From Sperchopsis tessellata (taxonomy: Eukaryota > Arthropoda > Insecta > Coleoptera > Hydrophilidae), in NCBI GenBank assembly GCA_033557685.1, contig JAWQRN010000480.1, positions 1-29,066 of the forward strand: a stretch of DNA of 29,066 nucleotides, written 5' to 3'. The translations under genes were made by a program, and so were the position numbers. Below, one piece after another: positions 19,586-29,066 of this stretch (the stretch's first letter is position 1; the number at the start of each line of letters is the position of its first letter). Under the pieces are notes generated by a model. It had not been told where the DNA came from, did not search any database, and saw only the letters and a program-made list of their open reading frames with translations.

Positions 19586-20351
19586 TCTCTATAATTTTAT
19601 GTATTTTTTGTGGTATTTATAGAAATGTATTACTTTTGTATATATTAATAAAAAATTTTGTCTGTAGCTTAACTTTGTAAAGAGCGCCACAATTTCAAAC
19701 AACTCGGTTGTGTAAATTAGGTGATTTTTATATAGCAGATACAATCAGAGATATTCCCATACCTAATATTTAAAAAATATAAATATGCCTTTAAAAATTT
19801 TTGTTTTAATACCTTAACTCCAAAATACATTTATGTAACTTGAGCTGAAGCATTTTTAAGGGCTTTAGCTTAAGTAGGAAAATATTTGAAACTAAAGAAA
19901 CAATAAGTAATAATACATATCATTAAAAAGGAAATTAACTGTATGTGCATGACCGTTTATTTTCTTTCTAGATTTAACATTTTTTGTGTAGAAATAAAAA
20001 TCTAAATTGGTTCAATTTTAAAAGAGCTCTATTTGGTAACAAGTAGGTTTTGAGATTCCTTAATCAAAAAAAGGTTGGGAAACACTGGTCTATAGAAATA
20101 CAAATAATACGTTCCTCTCGACAGTTAAGTTAATGGAAGTTAGTAATTTTGCCTAAAAATACAGTTTTATGTATGAATTTACCCGTTTTTAATGCTGGCT
20201 GTTAATCTTACATCAAATGAAAGTAGTTCTTTATATTATTCGTGTGGATGATGAAAAATTGTTATTTAGTTTTGAAATAACATTGAACCACATATCTATC
20301 TCACAGTTCTATTTACCATTTGTTAGTAACAATTGTTCTATATTTTTACAG
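19586..20351 (+). other. Distal 3' tail of unit C and lead-in to exon D
   Basis: The module broken at 15800 resumes here: AT-rich UTR, AATAAA at 19647-19652, and a diverged palindrome block (about 19716-19730). It aligns with unit B to about 19915. From about 20217 the conserved pre-exon intron sequence begins (GAACCACATATCTATCT, then TTTTTACAG ending 20351). No leader exon lies between C and D. Confidence 0.7.
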
Positions 20352-21656
20352 GACGGTATAATAAATGACATTTTGGAAGACCCTTCTGAAAGTGGACCTT
20401 TAATATACAATTCAAGTAAGAAACCAGAAATTTCTCAACCTGAAGAAAACATTTGTAAAATTTGCCAGAAAAATTTCACTCATAGTAGTACTTTGAAGAG
20501 ACATTTTCTTGTACATTCTGGAGAGAAACCGTATAGTTGTAGTATTTGCCAAAAAAGTTTCACTCAGAATAGATATTTGAAGACACACGTACTTTTACAT
20601 TCTAGTGAGAAACCATATAGTTGTGAAATTTGTCAGAAAAGTTTCACTCAAAGAAGTACTTTGAAGTCACACTTGCTTTTACATTCAAGTGAGAAACTAT
20701 ACAGTTGTGAAATATGTCTAAAACGTTTCAGTCGAAGAGATTACTTGAAGTCTCACGTACTTTCACATTCTTGTGAGAAACTATATAATTGTGAAGTTTG
20801 CGAAAAAAGTTTTAGTCGAAAAGATTATTTAAAGAGACATTTTCTTGTACATGCTGGAGAGAAACGGTATACTTGTGAAATTTGTCAAAAAAGTTTCACT
20901 GAAAGTAGTACTTTAAAGTCACACCTACTTGTACATTCTGGAGAGAAACCTTACATTTGTGGAATTTGTCAGAAAAGTTTTACTCAAAGTAAGACTCTGA
21001 AATCACATTTATTTTCACATTCTGGTGAGAAACCATACAGGTGTGAAATTTGTCAAAAAAGTTTTAGTCGAAGAGATCATTTGAAGAATCATTTCCTTGT
21101 ACATTCTCTAGAAAAACAGCATAGTTGTGAAATTTGTCGAAAAAGCTTTAGTCAAATAGGTTATTTGAAAAGACATGTTCTTGTACATTTTGGTGAGAAA
21201 CCATACAGTTGTAATATTTGCCAAAAAAGATTCAGTTTAAAAGGTCATTTGAAAAGACACTTTTTTATACATTCTGGAGAGAAACTATACAGTTGTGAAA
21301 TTTGTCAAAAAGGTTTTAGTCAAATATGTTATTTGAAGAAACATTTTCTTGTGCATTCTCTAGAGAAACGGTATAGTTGTGAAGTTTGTCAAAAACGCTT
21401 TAGTCAAATAGGTCATTTGAAAACACATTTTCTTGTACATTCTGGAAAGAAACCGTATAGTTGTAATATTTGCCAAAAAAGTTTCACTCAGAATAGTTCT
21501 TTGAAGACACACCTACTTTTACATTCTGGAGAGAAGCCATATAGTTGTAAAATTTGTCAAAAAAAATTCATTCAGAGGGGTAATTTGAAGTCGCACTTAC
21601 TTTCTCATTCTGGAGAGAAACCATACAATTGTGAATTTGACGAAGTAATACTTTAA
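20352..21656 (+). CDS. Orphan zinc-finger exon D with 14 fingers
   Basis: The exon begins at 20352 after TTTTTACAG in phase 0; the open frame back to 20217 is intron. It has the NDILEDPSESGPL linker (residues 1-33), then 14 C2H2 fingers with intact ligands (residues 35-419), and ends in a broken fifteenth finger (YNCEFDEVIL) where a deletion shifted the frame onto TAA 21654-21656. Many helices are of the SRRDYL, SRRDHL or SQIGYL type, so DNA contacts should differ from exon C. There is no leader exon in the 4.6 kb upstream (15.7-20.3 kb), which is mostly hAT. The nearest compatible leader is C at 12829, giving a 549-residue product through a 7.2-kb intron. It is either an alternative last exon of gene C or an orphaned copy. 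Confidence 0.85.
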   Translation, partial: DGIINDILEDPSESGPLIYNSSKKPEISQPEENICKICQKNFTHSSTLKRHFLVHSGEKPYSCSICQKSFTQNRYLKTHVLLHSSEKPYSCEICQKSFTQRSTLKSHLLLHSSEKLYSCEICLKRFSRRDYLKSHVLSHSCEKLYNCEVCEKSFSRKDYLKRHFLVHAGEKRYTCEICQKSFTESSTLKSHLLVHSGEKPYICGICQKSFTQSKTLKSHLFSHSGEKPYRCEICQKSFSRRDHLKNHFLVHSLEKQHSCEICRKSFSQIGYLKRHVLVHFGEKPYSCNICQKRFSLKGHLKRHFFIHSGEKLYSCEICQKGFSQICYLKKHFLVHSLEKRYSCEVCQKRFSQIGHLKTHFLVHSGKKPYSCNICQKSFTQNSSLKTHLLLHSGEKPYSCKICQKKFIQRGNLKSHLLSHSGEKPYNCEFDEVIL

Positions 21657-21997
21657 GGGCTCACACATTTTCACATGTTTGTAAGAAATCATGCAGTTGT
21701 GAATTTTCTAAAAAGGCCTCCAGTCTGTATGGGTATTTAAATAAATGTATTACTTTTGTATTTTGTTTATCTGATGAGTTCTAATAAATATTTTTTATCT
21801 GTCTATATTTTGAAACGAGCGGCACAATTTGAAACAACAAATCTGTTGTTTAAATTAAGGCGACCTTTATATAATGGTTACAATCAGAGATATTCTCATA
21901 CCCAATATTATATAATATAAATATGCCACTCCACCTCTCATATTCAAAAATATTCTCAAAATTTTGTTACTTCATATTTTTAAAAATAGATTATAGC
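21657..21997 (+). terminator. 3' UTR and tail module of exon D
   Basis: Relic finger sequence (about 21657-21715) leads into AATAAA at 21783-21788, a likely poly(A) signal. Then come the GAGCGGCACAATTTGAAAC block and TTAAGGCGACCTTTA (21855-21869). An intact poly(A) signal supports exon D still being usable as a last exon. Confidence 0.6.
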
Positions 21998-22140
21998 AAG
22001 CACTTTTAAAGAGGTTCATGTCAGTATATCCTTAGCACTTTTGAGAGCTTCATGACAGTCTATGCCTATCGCTTTGGATTGCTACATGTCTTGATAATGT
22101 CCCCTGCAATGGTGGACGAAGTGTCGATAAAATGAAGGCC
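21998..22140 (+). mobile_element. Minisatellite-bearing short element, copy at D
   Basis: About three units of 35 bp of the form AGCACTTTTRAGAGSTTCATG (21998-22100) run into CATGTCTTGATAATGTCCCC and GGTGGACGAAGTGTCG. This is the reverse of the order seen at 2541-2752 on the other strand, so the minisatellite and the core belong to one element. Confidence 0.6.
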
Positions 22141-22445
22141 AGAAGATATCGAACGAAGATGTTTAACATTAAAGACAGGAAATGTTCGGTGTAAATTATC
22201 GTTAACGTCTATTAGGCTCAATCCTTACTTTTACAACATTATAATAACAAATAACTTTTTTTTTTTTTCTTTAAAAAAGTGTTGTGGATGCATTGTATTA
22301 TATATTTTCCCTTAAAATTTATAATGTAGGGTTAAGTTCAAAGGCATTTTTCAATTGTTATGTTATTTGAAACTCTTCATTGAAGAATTTCGGATATTCA
22401 AATCCCGTTTAGAGTGCTAAAATTATCCCGTGTAATTCGGTAAAC
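22141..22445 (+). other. Region upstream of leader E
   Basis: Only the last part (ATTATCCCGTGTAATTCGG, about 22424-22442) resembles the 5' UTR of units B and C. The duplicated upstream block and its TATA/initiator pair are absent. No convincing replacement promoter is visible. Confidence 0.45.
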
Positions 22446-22754
22446 ATGGATGCTAATATTGTAGTAAAAATTGAACAAGTTAATTATAACGAACCTGACG
22501 ATACATGCGACTTAAGCCTTAACCCAAAAGCAGAAATTAATTGTGATGTGTGCTTTGACGTTTTTATTTCTGAAAAACAACTCGAGTTACATTTGATTGA
22601 TGCACATCCAAACTTACATCTTACGGAAAATGTAGATATACCAGTTCAAGTTAAACAAGAAAATGACATAAAATGTATCAATGTCAAAAAAGAGGACCTA
22701 AGTTCGGAATTAAACTACAAAACTGAGATACAAGATGAAACACTTAATGATAAG
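22446..22754 (+). CDS. Zinc-finger leader exon E (partner fingers outside window)
   Basis: This encodes 103 residues from ATG 22446 to donor AAG|GTACGT at 22754/22755, phase 0. It aligns with leaders B and C and keeps the C33, C36, H49, H54 finger, but is 12 residues shorter, having lost the stretch carrying the fourth psi-K-x-E motif. Remaining motifs are VKIE (7-10), VKQE (69-72) and VKKE (80-83). No finger exon follows in the 6.3 kb to the right edge, so its partner lies beyond the window or is lost. With the promoter block missing it could be a decaying leader, but the frame and splice site are intact. Confidence 0.72.
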
Positions 22755-22835
22755 GTACGTTCAAAGACTAGCTTAATACATCCATGAATGTGAGTAACCA
22801 ATTTGATTTATTAATGTTTGCTACCTCCCGAATCT

Positions 22836-22941
22836 TTATATATATATATATATATATAATGTATATGTATATATATATATATATGTATATGTATATATAT
22901 GTATATGTATATATATATATATGTATATATATAATATATAT
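22836..22941. repeat. TA/TATG microsatellite
   Basis: Long runs of TA with interspersed GTATATG lie just inside the predicted intron of leader E. The minus-strand frame over it is low-complexity and not a gene. Confidence 0.9.
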
Positions 22942-25168
22942 TAGTATTTCATAAGTAATTTCTTTGAATCTGAAATCTAAACCTGGCAAAAGAATGTTCA
23001 CGTTTTATGCCATAACTAAAAAAACATAGCTTGACACATAGGGAAATAGTTTACTCATTTTGAAAAACGTCTACCGGTGTTTGGTATTCTAGTAAAAATA
23101 CAATATTTTATTTAAAATAATGTTTCAATTAACAGTGAAAAGTTAGGAAGGCGTTATTGATTTATCTTTGCTAAAGTTTAATGGGTGTACGAGAATTGTA
23201 TACACTATTTATTTTCCCTAATATATAATGCTAATTATTTTTCTACATAGTCTTCCATTACTGTAACATACTCTTCCTACCTGTGTCGTAGGAAGTTATA
23301 CCCGCTTTAAAGAAATTTTTTCGTTAAAAAAATAAGTAGTTTGGCAAATTATAATATTTTGAATTCATATTTAAAAGACTCTAGTGTAAGCATTGTGAGT
23401 CATTTTTATCAACGACTTTTTATACTAGGGCAGTGACACACTAATGGATCTTAATAATGACATGTTTCGGTGAGCTTCTGGGCAGTGAGGAATTTACTCA
23501 AAAGCACAAGAGTAAATTCCCCACTGCTCATAAAATCACCGAAACCTGTCATTATTAAGATCCGTTAGTGTGTTACTGTCCTTGGATAAAAAGTCGTTGA
23601 CAAAAACGACACACCATTTATACACTAGAGTCTTTTAAATGAATACAATACATTATCTAGAGAGTTTTTTTAAGAACCTGTTTTATAGTATATTTATAAC
23701 AGAGGTACATTTAAATCGTACATTATAGAGTATTTAAGTAAAGTTGTTCAATATTTGAAAACTTTTACCATTTATGGTGATTACGTCAACTATTTGCTTA
23801 TAACAAATGAAGAAATATTTTGCGTCTTAAAACATCGCCAATTTAAATATTAAAATCATATGGTATAGTCTGTATTATATTAGCATAATTATAGAGATGC
23901 AGCTTATGTAAATCAATTAGACCGTATATTAAATACAATATAAGTACAATCATCTCTGAAAATTGCCGATAATATTTTTCCGTGAATTTCATTAAATAAT
24001 TTTGTGTTTAATTATTGTTCATTGATTATAATACTGAAACCGTAAATGATGTATTAAAATGATAAGAAATTACGTCTATATAAAAACAAGATACTTTTAA
24101 ACTTTTTTAATTTTACAAGGAAATCAGCAAGAAATTGTTAAGGTATATAATATAATTACACGTGCAATAGTTATAGACCCCTAGTTATTATGTTCTTAGA
24201 TTTAGTTGCAATAACTGGACTATATTGTTTAAGTGTATTAGTTGACAAAGGTAAAAAAATACTATTTTAGTTGAAATAAACCAATCCACATTGTTGAAAA
24301 TCTCAAGGTGTTAAGCTTTATTATAAGATTTTAAATAGTATATTTTATAATTTGCTTATTTTTGAATATCTTGGTCAAAGTCTAAACTAGTAATTACCAT
24401 TTAATAATATCTGTTCTGTTTTACTTAATCTTGTATTCTGGTAAAAAAAAATGCAAAAGCCAATTTGGTCAAGTTTCGAGTCGATATTTACAATGTTTTT
24501 TCATGACATCTGTGACACGGATCCATCATTTTAACACAGATTTCAGAACAAGGTATGTATTGGAGATATCTACTGGTATGGTGATGTGCAATGATTTATG
24601 AGATTCTCATGACATTTTGTTAATTCATAATTTGGATCGTGGCCATTGGACATACGATTATTGGCAAATATAGCTAATTCTGATACTCATGTTAGAAGGA
24701 AAGACAAATTTGCGATGGTAAAATATTGATCATTGGGTGAGAAATCCGATGATGATTACGTGGTAGATAAAGCTGTCACATAATTATTGAATATGCACCC
24801 AACGTCTTTCTTTAAAGCGGGTATAGCCCCCTACAACACAGGTAGGAGGAATATGTTACAGTGATGGAATATTATGTAGAAAAATAATTAGCAGTATATA
24901 TAAGGAAAAATAAATAATGTATACAATCCTCGTACACCAATTAAACTTTAGCAAAGATAAATCAATAACGACTTCCTAAATGTTCACTGTTAATGGAAAC
25001 ATTATTGTAAAACATATATTGTATTTGAATTTGAATAGCAAACACCGGTAGACGTTTTGCAAAATGAGTAAACTATTTCCAGATTTTGGCACATTCATTT
25101 GCTGTAGTTATGGCATAAAACGTGGTTTAGATTTCAATTTCAAACAAATTTCTAATTATGAAATACTG
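22942..25168. mobile_element. About 2.2-kb element with long (about 370-bp) inverted arms
   Basis: The left arm (about 22942-23320) and right arm (about 24805-25168) are diverged reverse complements. Shared landmarks are AGTATTTCATAA at the outer edge, GTTTTATGCCATAACTA, AATAGTTTACTCATTTTG, ACACCGGTAGACGTTTT, TTTAGCAAAGATAAATCAAT and CTTTAAAGCGGGTATA at the inner edge. The 1.5-kb centre has no intact gene and contains a separate hairpin element. This fits a foldback or long-TIR DNA transposon, non-autonomous; superfamily unknown. Confidence 0.75.
23363..23644. mobile_element. Hairpin MITE nested in the long-TIR element
   Basis: ATTTAAAAGACTCTAGTGTA (23369-23388) and its complement at the right end (23621-23640) bound a near-complete palindrome with arms of about 130 bp meeting near 23500-23510. 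Inner landmarks include AAGTCGTTGA / TCAACGACTT and TAATGACA / TGTCATTA. It is non-coding. Confidence 0.85.
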
Positions 25169-25389
25169 ACTGTCATACACAGAAAGGGTCGATACCAGCA
25201 ATGAAAATGAAAAAACTACCGTAGACATAATAGTAGATATAAAAATATGCTGCTAAATTTGGTCAACAGTACCATTTCTATAATTTCCAAAAATAAAAAT
25301 CCGTTTTTGGATTTTGATTAAATCATTTATAATTGCATGGTTGATATTAAATATTTTATCCCAGGCAAAAGAAATAATGAACCTTAGAG

Positions 25390-25448
<59 letters not shown>

Positions 25449-25812
25449 GAGCATTTTTATAGTGGACATGAACAAACAGTTATTTTATTTTCAGAGGTTA
25501 AGCGAAAAATAAGCCCCGATAAGGGCAGCGAAAGAGCCGTAGACAGGATAATATGAATACATGCCTTAGTGTAGTCAACAAAGCATATTAAAACAGGCGC
25601 TATAAGCATTCATCCATTTATGATATGTTTTGGATACCACGGCCCTTCACGAAATCCGCCTGCTCGAAAGATATTTGTGAAGGTAGAAATGAACGTAATT
25701 ATATATATATATTAATTATAGTCTATAAAGCAAAATTTGTTAATGTCAAAAGCAATTAAAATCAACATAAGCTATTAAATCATTAATCAGATATTCTTAA
25801 TGCACTCATATT
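25169..25812. other. Spacer with AT microsatellite
   Basis: An uninterrupted (AT)n tract spans about 25391-25446. I recognise nothing else here; the open frame 25314-25556 simply reads through the AT tract. Confidence 0.6.
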
Positions 25813-27675
25813 CCAGGTATCACCGTATAATCTGTGACTTTGGAAATCCCATGTAAATCTGGAAGTACCTTATATCTGAGCCCCGAGCGATAAATATCAC
25901 CTCATTTTGTTGTATAATAATTGAGAACGGCATTTAAGTACTACAATTTGATAAATTAACTCATTTTAATCATTTAATTGTATTTATCTGTTATTTATGT
26001 ACTGTTGGTGCAGTATGAAACGTATTAGGCATAGTGCTGATCATATGGCAGGATAGTAGGTTCGAATCTGGCTGGAACCCCAATACTATTTTTGCGGTGA
26101 TTAAATTAAAGTAGTCAATGAGTAATTTATCTGAACATTTATTATTGTAAATTAATTGTATAAGAAAATAAATCGAATGAAGCAGTAAAAGTAAGATTAT
26201 TCAATAATAAATAACAAGCGTTAAATGTAAATTCAATTTGCAACTTTACAGCAGGTAAAATTTAAAAAATATATATTATTAACGTTTAGTATTAAGCAGA
26301 TTCAAAGTATCTTTTTAATAGGTTTATAGCCTAGGATATGAGAACATCGAGCTATAAATACAATTAATGGAACGATTTTTCATAGAATGGAATCCCAGTA
26401 GCCAGAAATTAGAGAAGGAGCAAATATCATAATAGTGTACTATCGCCATATGATATTGTGCGGAGTGGATTTACTTTACTTGAAAAATATAATGCCAATA
26501 AAATAAAAATGAAAAGCAATAATAAAAAAATAATAAACAAATGTACTTAATCAACAGAATACGCTCTTGATGAAATTCACACATTTTGCAGTGAAGGACA
26601 TAAAATCAGAAGAGCAAATATTCAAATAGGTTCCCATTTTCGGCTAAGAAAGATTTCTAACATTAGTCAACGTTGTTCTAGATATATTCCTGTATTCTCC
26701 ACGTATCGAATTTTTTAACGCATTTAAAACCACACAAATAACTTTTTGAGAACGATCTGGAGATATTTCAGGCCAACTAATCGCTCCGCGCCTCCCAATC
26801 CATCGGATTGGAAACAACTGGTTGAGATAATTTTTTTACTTTAGCACCAAAAAGTGCTGGGCTCGATCAAAAATATTAATTTCATTGTTTGTCGCATTTT
26901 CGGATGTTGACGGTTTTTACGAGTGCACTTTTTACAAGAATTTAAATTACCAGAGTGCTCGAATTATGCAAATAGTCTGCTGAGATAACTCTTGAGTATG
27001 AGTTTAGTAACATCTCTAATGCTATTCCCGGTTAAATACAGTTTTAGCATTTCTGATTTTTCTGATGGTGATAACATTTTAATATTTGACAAAAGCTATA
27101 TGTAATTAGGTATAGCTTATTTATACTGACACAAAACACACTAGCTTTTGTTATATCCGTAAAAAAATATGTCATCGTTGATAAAAGTTTGACATACGTC
27201 AAAATATTGCATTGTTGAAAGTTTAAATTTTATATTTTTGATAAATATATTATTATCAAAGGCAATTACTTAATGGTTTTAAAAGGAATTTACAATAATA
27301 AATATTAAGATAAAATATTCATTGACTATTTTTGTGTAATCACTGCAAAAACAAAAGTATTGGGGATCCCGCCACATTCGAACCTACTACCGTGCCGTAT
27401 GATCCGTGATATGCCTAGTACTTTTCGCAGTGCACCATTCGTTCATAAACAAAAGATAATAATATACTTGAAATACATTTTATTAATATAATGCATTTTC
27501 CAATTTTTTAATTGAATGATTAAAATGTGTTAATTTATCAAATAGTAGTATTTAAATGCCGTTCCCAATTATTATGCAACAAAATGTGTTGGTTTTTATC
27601 GCTCGAGGCGCAAATATAAGGTATATTCAGATTTACATAGGAGTTCCTATGTCCCAGAATATAAGGTGACAACCG
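25813..27675. mobile_element. Second long-inverted-repeat element with tRNA-like motif in each arm
   Basis: The left arm (about 25813-26157) and right arm (about 27283-27675) are diverged reverse complements. Landmarks are AGATTTACAT / ATGTAAATCT, ATCGCTCG / CGAGCGAT, AAATGCCGTTC / GAACGGCATTT, TTAATTTATCAAA and ATTTATTATTGTAAATT. Each arm contains GTAGTAGGTTCGAAT or AGTAGGTTCGAAT, close to a Pol III B box. The 1.1-kb centre (26158-27282) has no recognisable gene. It is a different family from the 22942-25168 element. Confidence 0.7.
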
Positions 27676-28066
27676 GTATATTAAGTGACGATAATTATTC
27701 ACGTGTTAGAGTTTCAGTTGCCAGTGTAAAGTTAGACTTCACCTAAAAATTACGCTGACTACTTAGAATGTAACCGAATAACTCGTTATTAAACTTTTGT
27801 ATGAATTCGTCTGTCCTTGATAGCGTGATATTATTATTATATGGTATTCCCGGCATTTGGTAGATAGCGTAATTGTAACGTATTCAGGAAGGACAATCTT
27901 TATTGATAAATAACAACAAAATAATTGTTGTAACTTTAGTTTAGCTCTTTAGGTTATAGCTATTAGATATCTTATTAATAAAAATATAAACAACTAATTG
28001 TTTAAATCTTAGAATATGCATTGATAATTATCGCTAAAGTAGTAGCTTTGGTAATCCATTTATTTG
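27676..28066. other. Unassigned spacer
   Basis: No gene or repeat was recognised. Confidence 0.45.
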
Positions 28067-29066
28067 CTACAGCCCGACTTAAGCCTTGAGCTCCTCTAGT
28101 TTTAGCTTCCAAACTACTCCATTACTGGCAGAGTTGTGCATCACAAGAATGTTTTTTGATTACTCGCCAACATTTTCTTCCCATCTCACTCTGAGTCTGT
28201 CCACTAGGAGCATTTCTTATTTTATTCTCATGACAAAATATGTTAACAGCAACCTATTTAGCCTTATGTACACTTCTATTATGTTGATAGATCTGGTGTT
28301 TATATTTTACACACGTCGTTGTATCTCTTTGGTTCCGAAATTCGCCTTAGTAATTTCCTTCCTAAGGTGTACAGTATTTCCACTTATTTATATGGACATC
28401 TCTTGATCTGAATGTACATATTATAGCATAATACGCTTGACTTACATTTTTTTTTGTGAAGATTGCTCCCAGGTGGGACAAGTCGTGGACAATGTCGATA
28501 TCATCGACTCCCAGCATAATATCATCTGTTTAAACCTACTTTGGTTAACATTATTGTTTTATCTTTGTTAAAAGTAAACCTAATGTCTTTCATATGTTTT
28601 TATGTGTTACAGTGTGATTATATTGATATTGTCACTGAAGTCTATCTTCTGAATAGATTTATTGTAAGCATTTTTGAACCACCACCCACCATTTTTCGTA
28701 TAGCTTATTCCAGAACTAATTTGAACATCACATGAACTACTCAGTCTCTCTGCTTTAATCCATATCACATTTCAAGCATTTCAGTATGTTGGACTTGGGC
28801 TCCCACTTGTGTTGATATGTAATTCGTAAGCTTGATAAATATTATTAATTTAACAGGTATGCCAAATTCAAGTTAGATTTCATAGAGCTAGCTTCTATTT
28901 ATGCAGTCGTATGCATGCCGAACATTTGCGAATATATGGTAGATGTCGCTGCTGGGTTCCCAACAAACAATTTATAAATTGTGGACTTTCCTTCTCTGTG
29001 TCCTGATTGATATTTCCCGATTATATTACCTGCGTAGAGTTTCAACTTTTTACTAAGAATATGTTG
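28067..29066 (-). pseudogene. Decayed LINE reverse transcriptase, continues past right edge
   Basis: On the minus strand YDCINRS-LYEI-LEFGIPVKLI (about 28910-28845) is the RT segment before the palm (A-Y/F-D-x-V/I-N-R-x-x-L-Y-x-x-L-x-x-x-G-I-P-x-K-L-I). Then follow VDDIDIVHDLSHLGAIFTKK (about 28510-28455), LYTLGRKLL, and a C-terminal tail RLRVRWEENVGE and VVWKLKLEELKA ending at TAG 28067-28069. Stops and frameshifts are scattered, so it is dead. The plus-strand frames at 28086 and 28541 are shadows. Confidence 0.78.

Noticed and set aside
22768..23001. Minus-strand frame rich in Ile/Tyr
   Set aside because: It is a translation of the TA microsatellite.
25314..25556. Plus-strand frame across the AT tract
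   Set aside because: Low complexity and no domain; the flanks show nothing coding.
26030..26090. A tRNA gene
   Set aside because: A B-box-like GGTTCGAAT is present, but I could not form a full cloverleaf or a clear A box, and the motif lies inside a repeated inverted arm.

Overview
The window looks like an AT-rich insect nuclear genome, possibly a beetle (low confidence on the order). The evidence is spliced genes with GT/AG introns, arthropod-type TATA plus TCAGT initiator promoters, tandem C2H2 zinc-finger genes, and dense debris of LINE, hAT, Tc1/mariner-like and LTR elements. Nothing prokaryotic is present.

The core of the window is a tandem cluster of related zinc-finger genes on the + strand. 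Each gene is built from a short leader exon and a long finger exon. The leader (103-115 aa) has one unusual CxxC...HxxxxH finger and several SUMO-consensus motifs. The finger exon begins with a conserved EDPSESGPL-type linker and continues as 28-residue fingers. Leaders lie at 4277-4621 (B), 12829-13173 (C) and 22446-22754 (E). Finger exons lie at 1-795 (A, cut by the left edge), 7247-7933 (B), 14301-15665 (C, 15 fingers) and 20352-21656 (D, 14 fingers). Leaders B, C and E end at a phase-0 donor, and finger exons B, C and D begin at a phase-0 acceptor, so any of these leaders can join any of these finger exons in frame. D has no leader of its own, and the intron of B holds the 3' remnant of another finger exon. 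The layout therefore suggests an ancestral unit of one leader plus two alternative finger exons.

Each finger exon is followed by a recognisable 3' module: relic fingers, a poly(A) signal in some copies, and a short palindrome. About 1.3 kb upstream of leaders B and C is duplicated with the same promoter geometry. Leader E has lost most of that region.

Transposons have landed repeatedly in the cluster, and the paralogous units serve as empty-site references. A 532-bp solo LTR with a 4-bp target duplication sits in the tail of A. A 173-bp insertion lies in the promoter region of B. A three-layer nest lies in the 3' UTR of C: an outer non-autonomous hAT, an inner KIAA1586-like hAT, and a truncated LINE. 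From about 22.9 kb to the right edge there are no fingers. That part holds AT microsatellites, two elements with arms of about 350 bp in inverted orientation, a hairpin MITE, and a decayed LINE on the minus strand.
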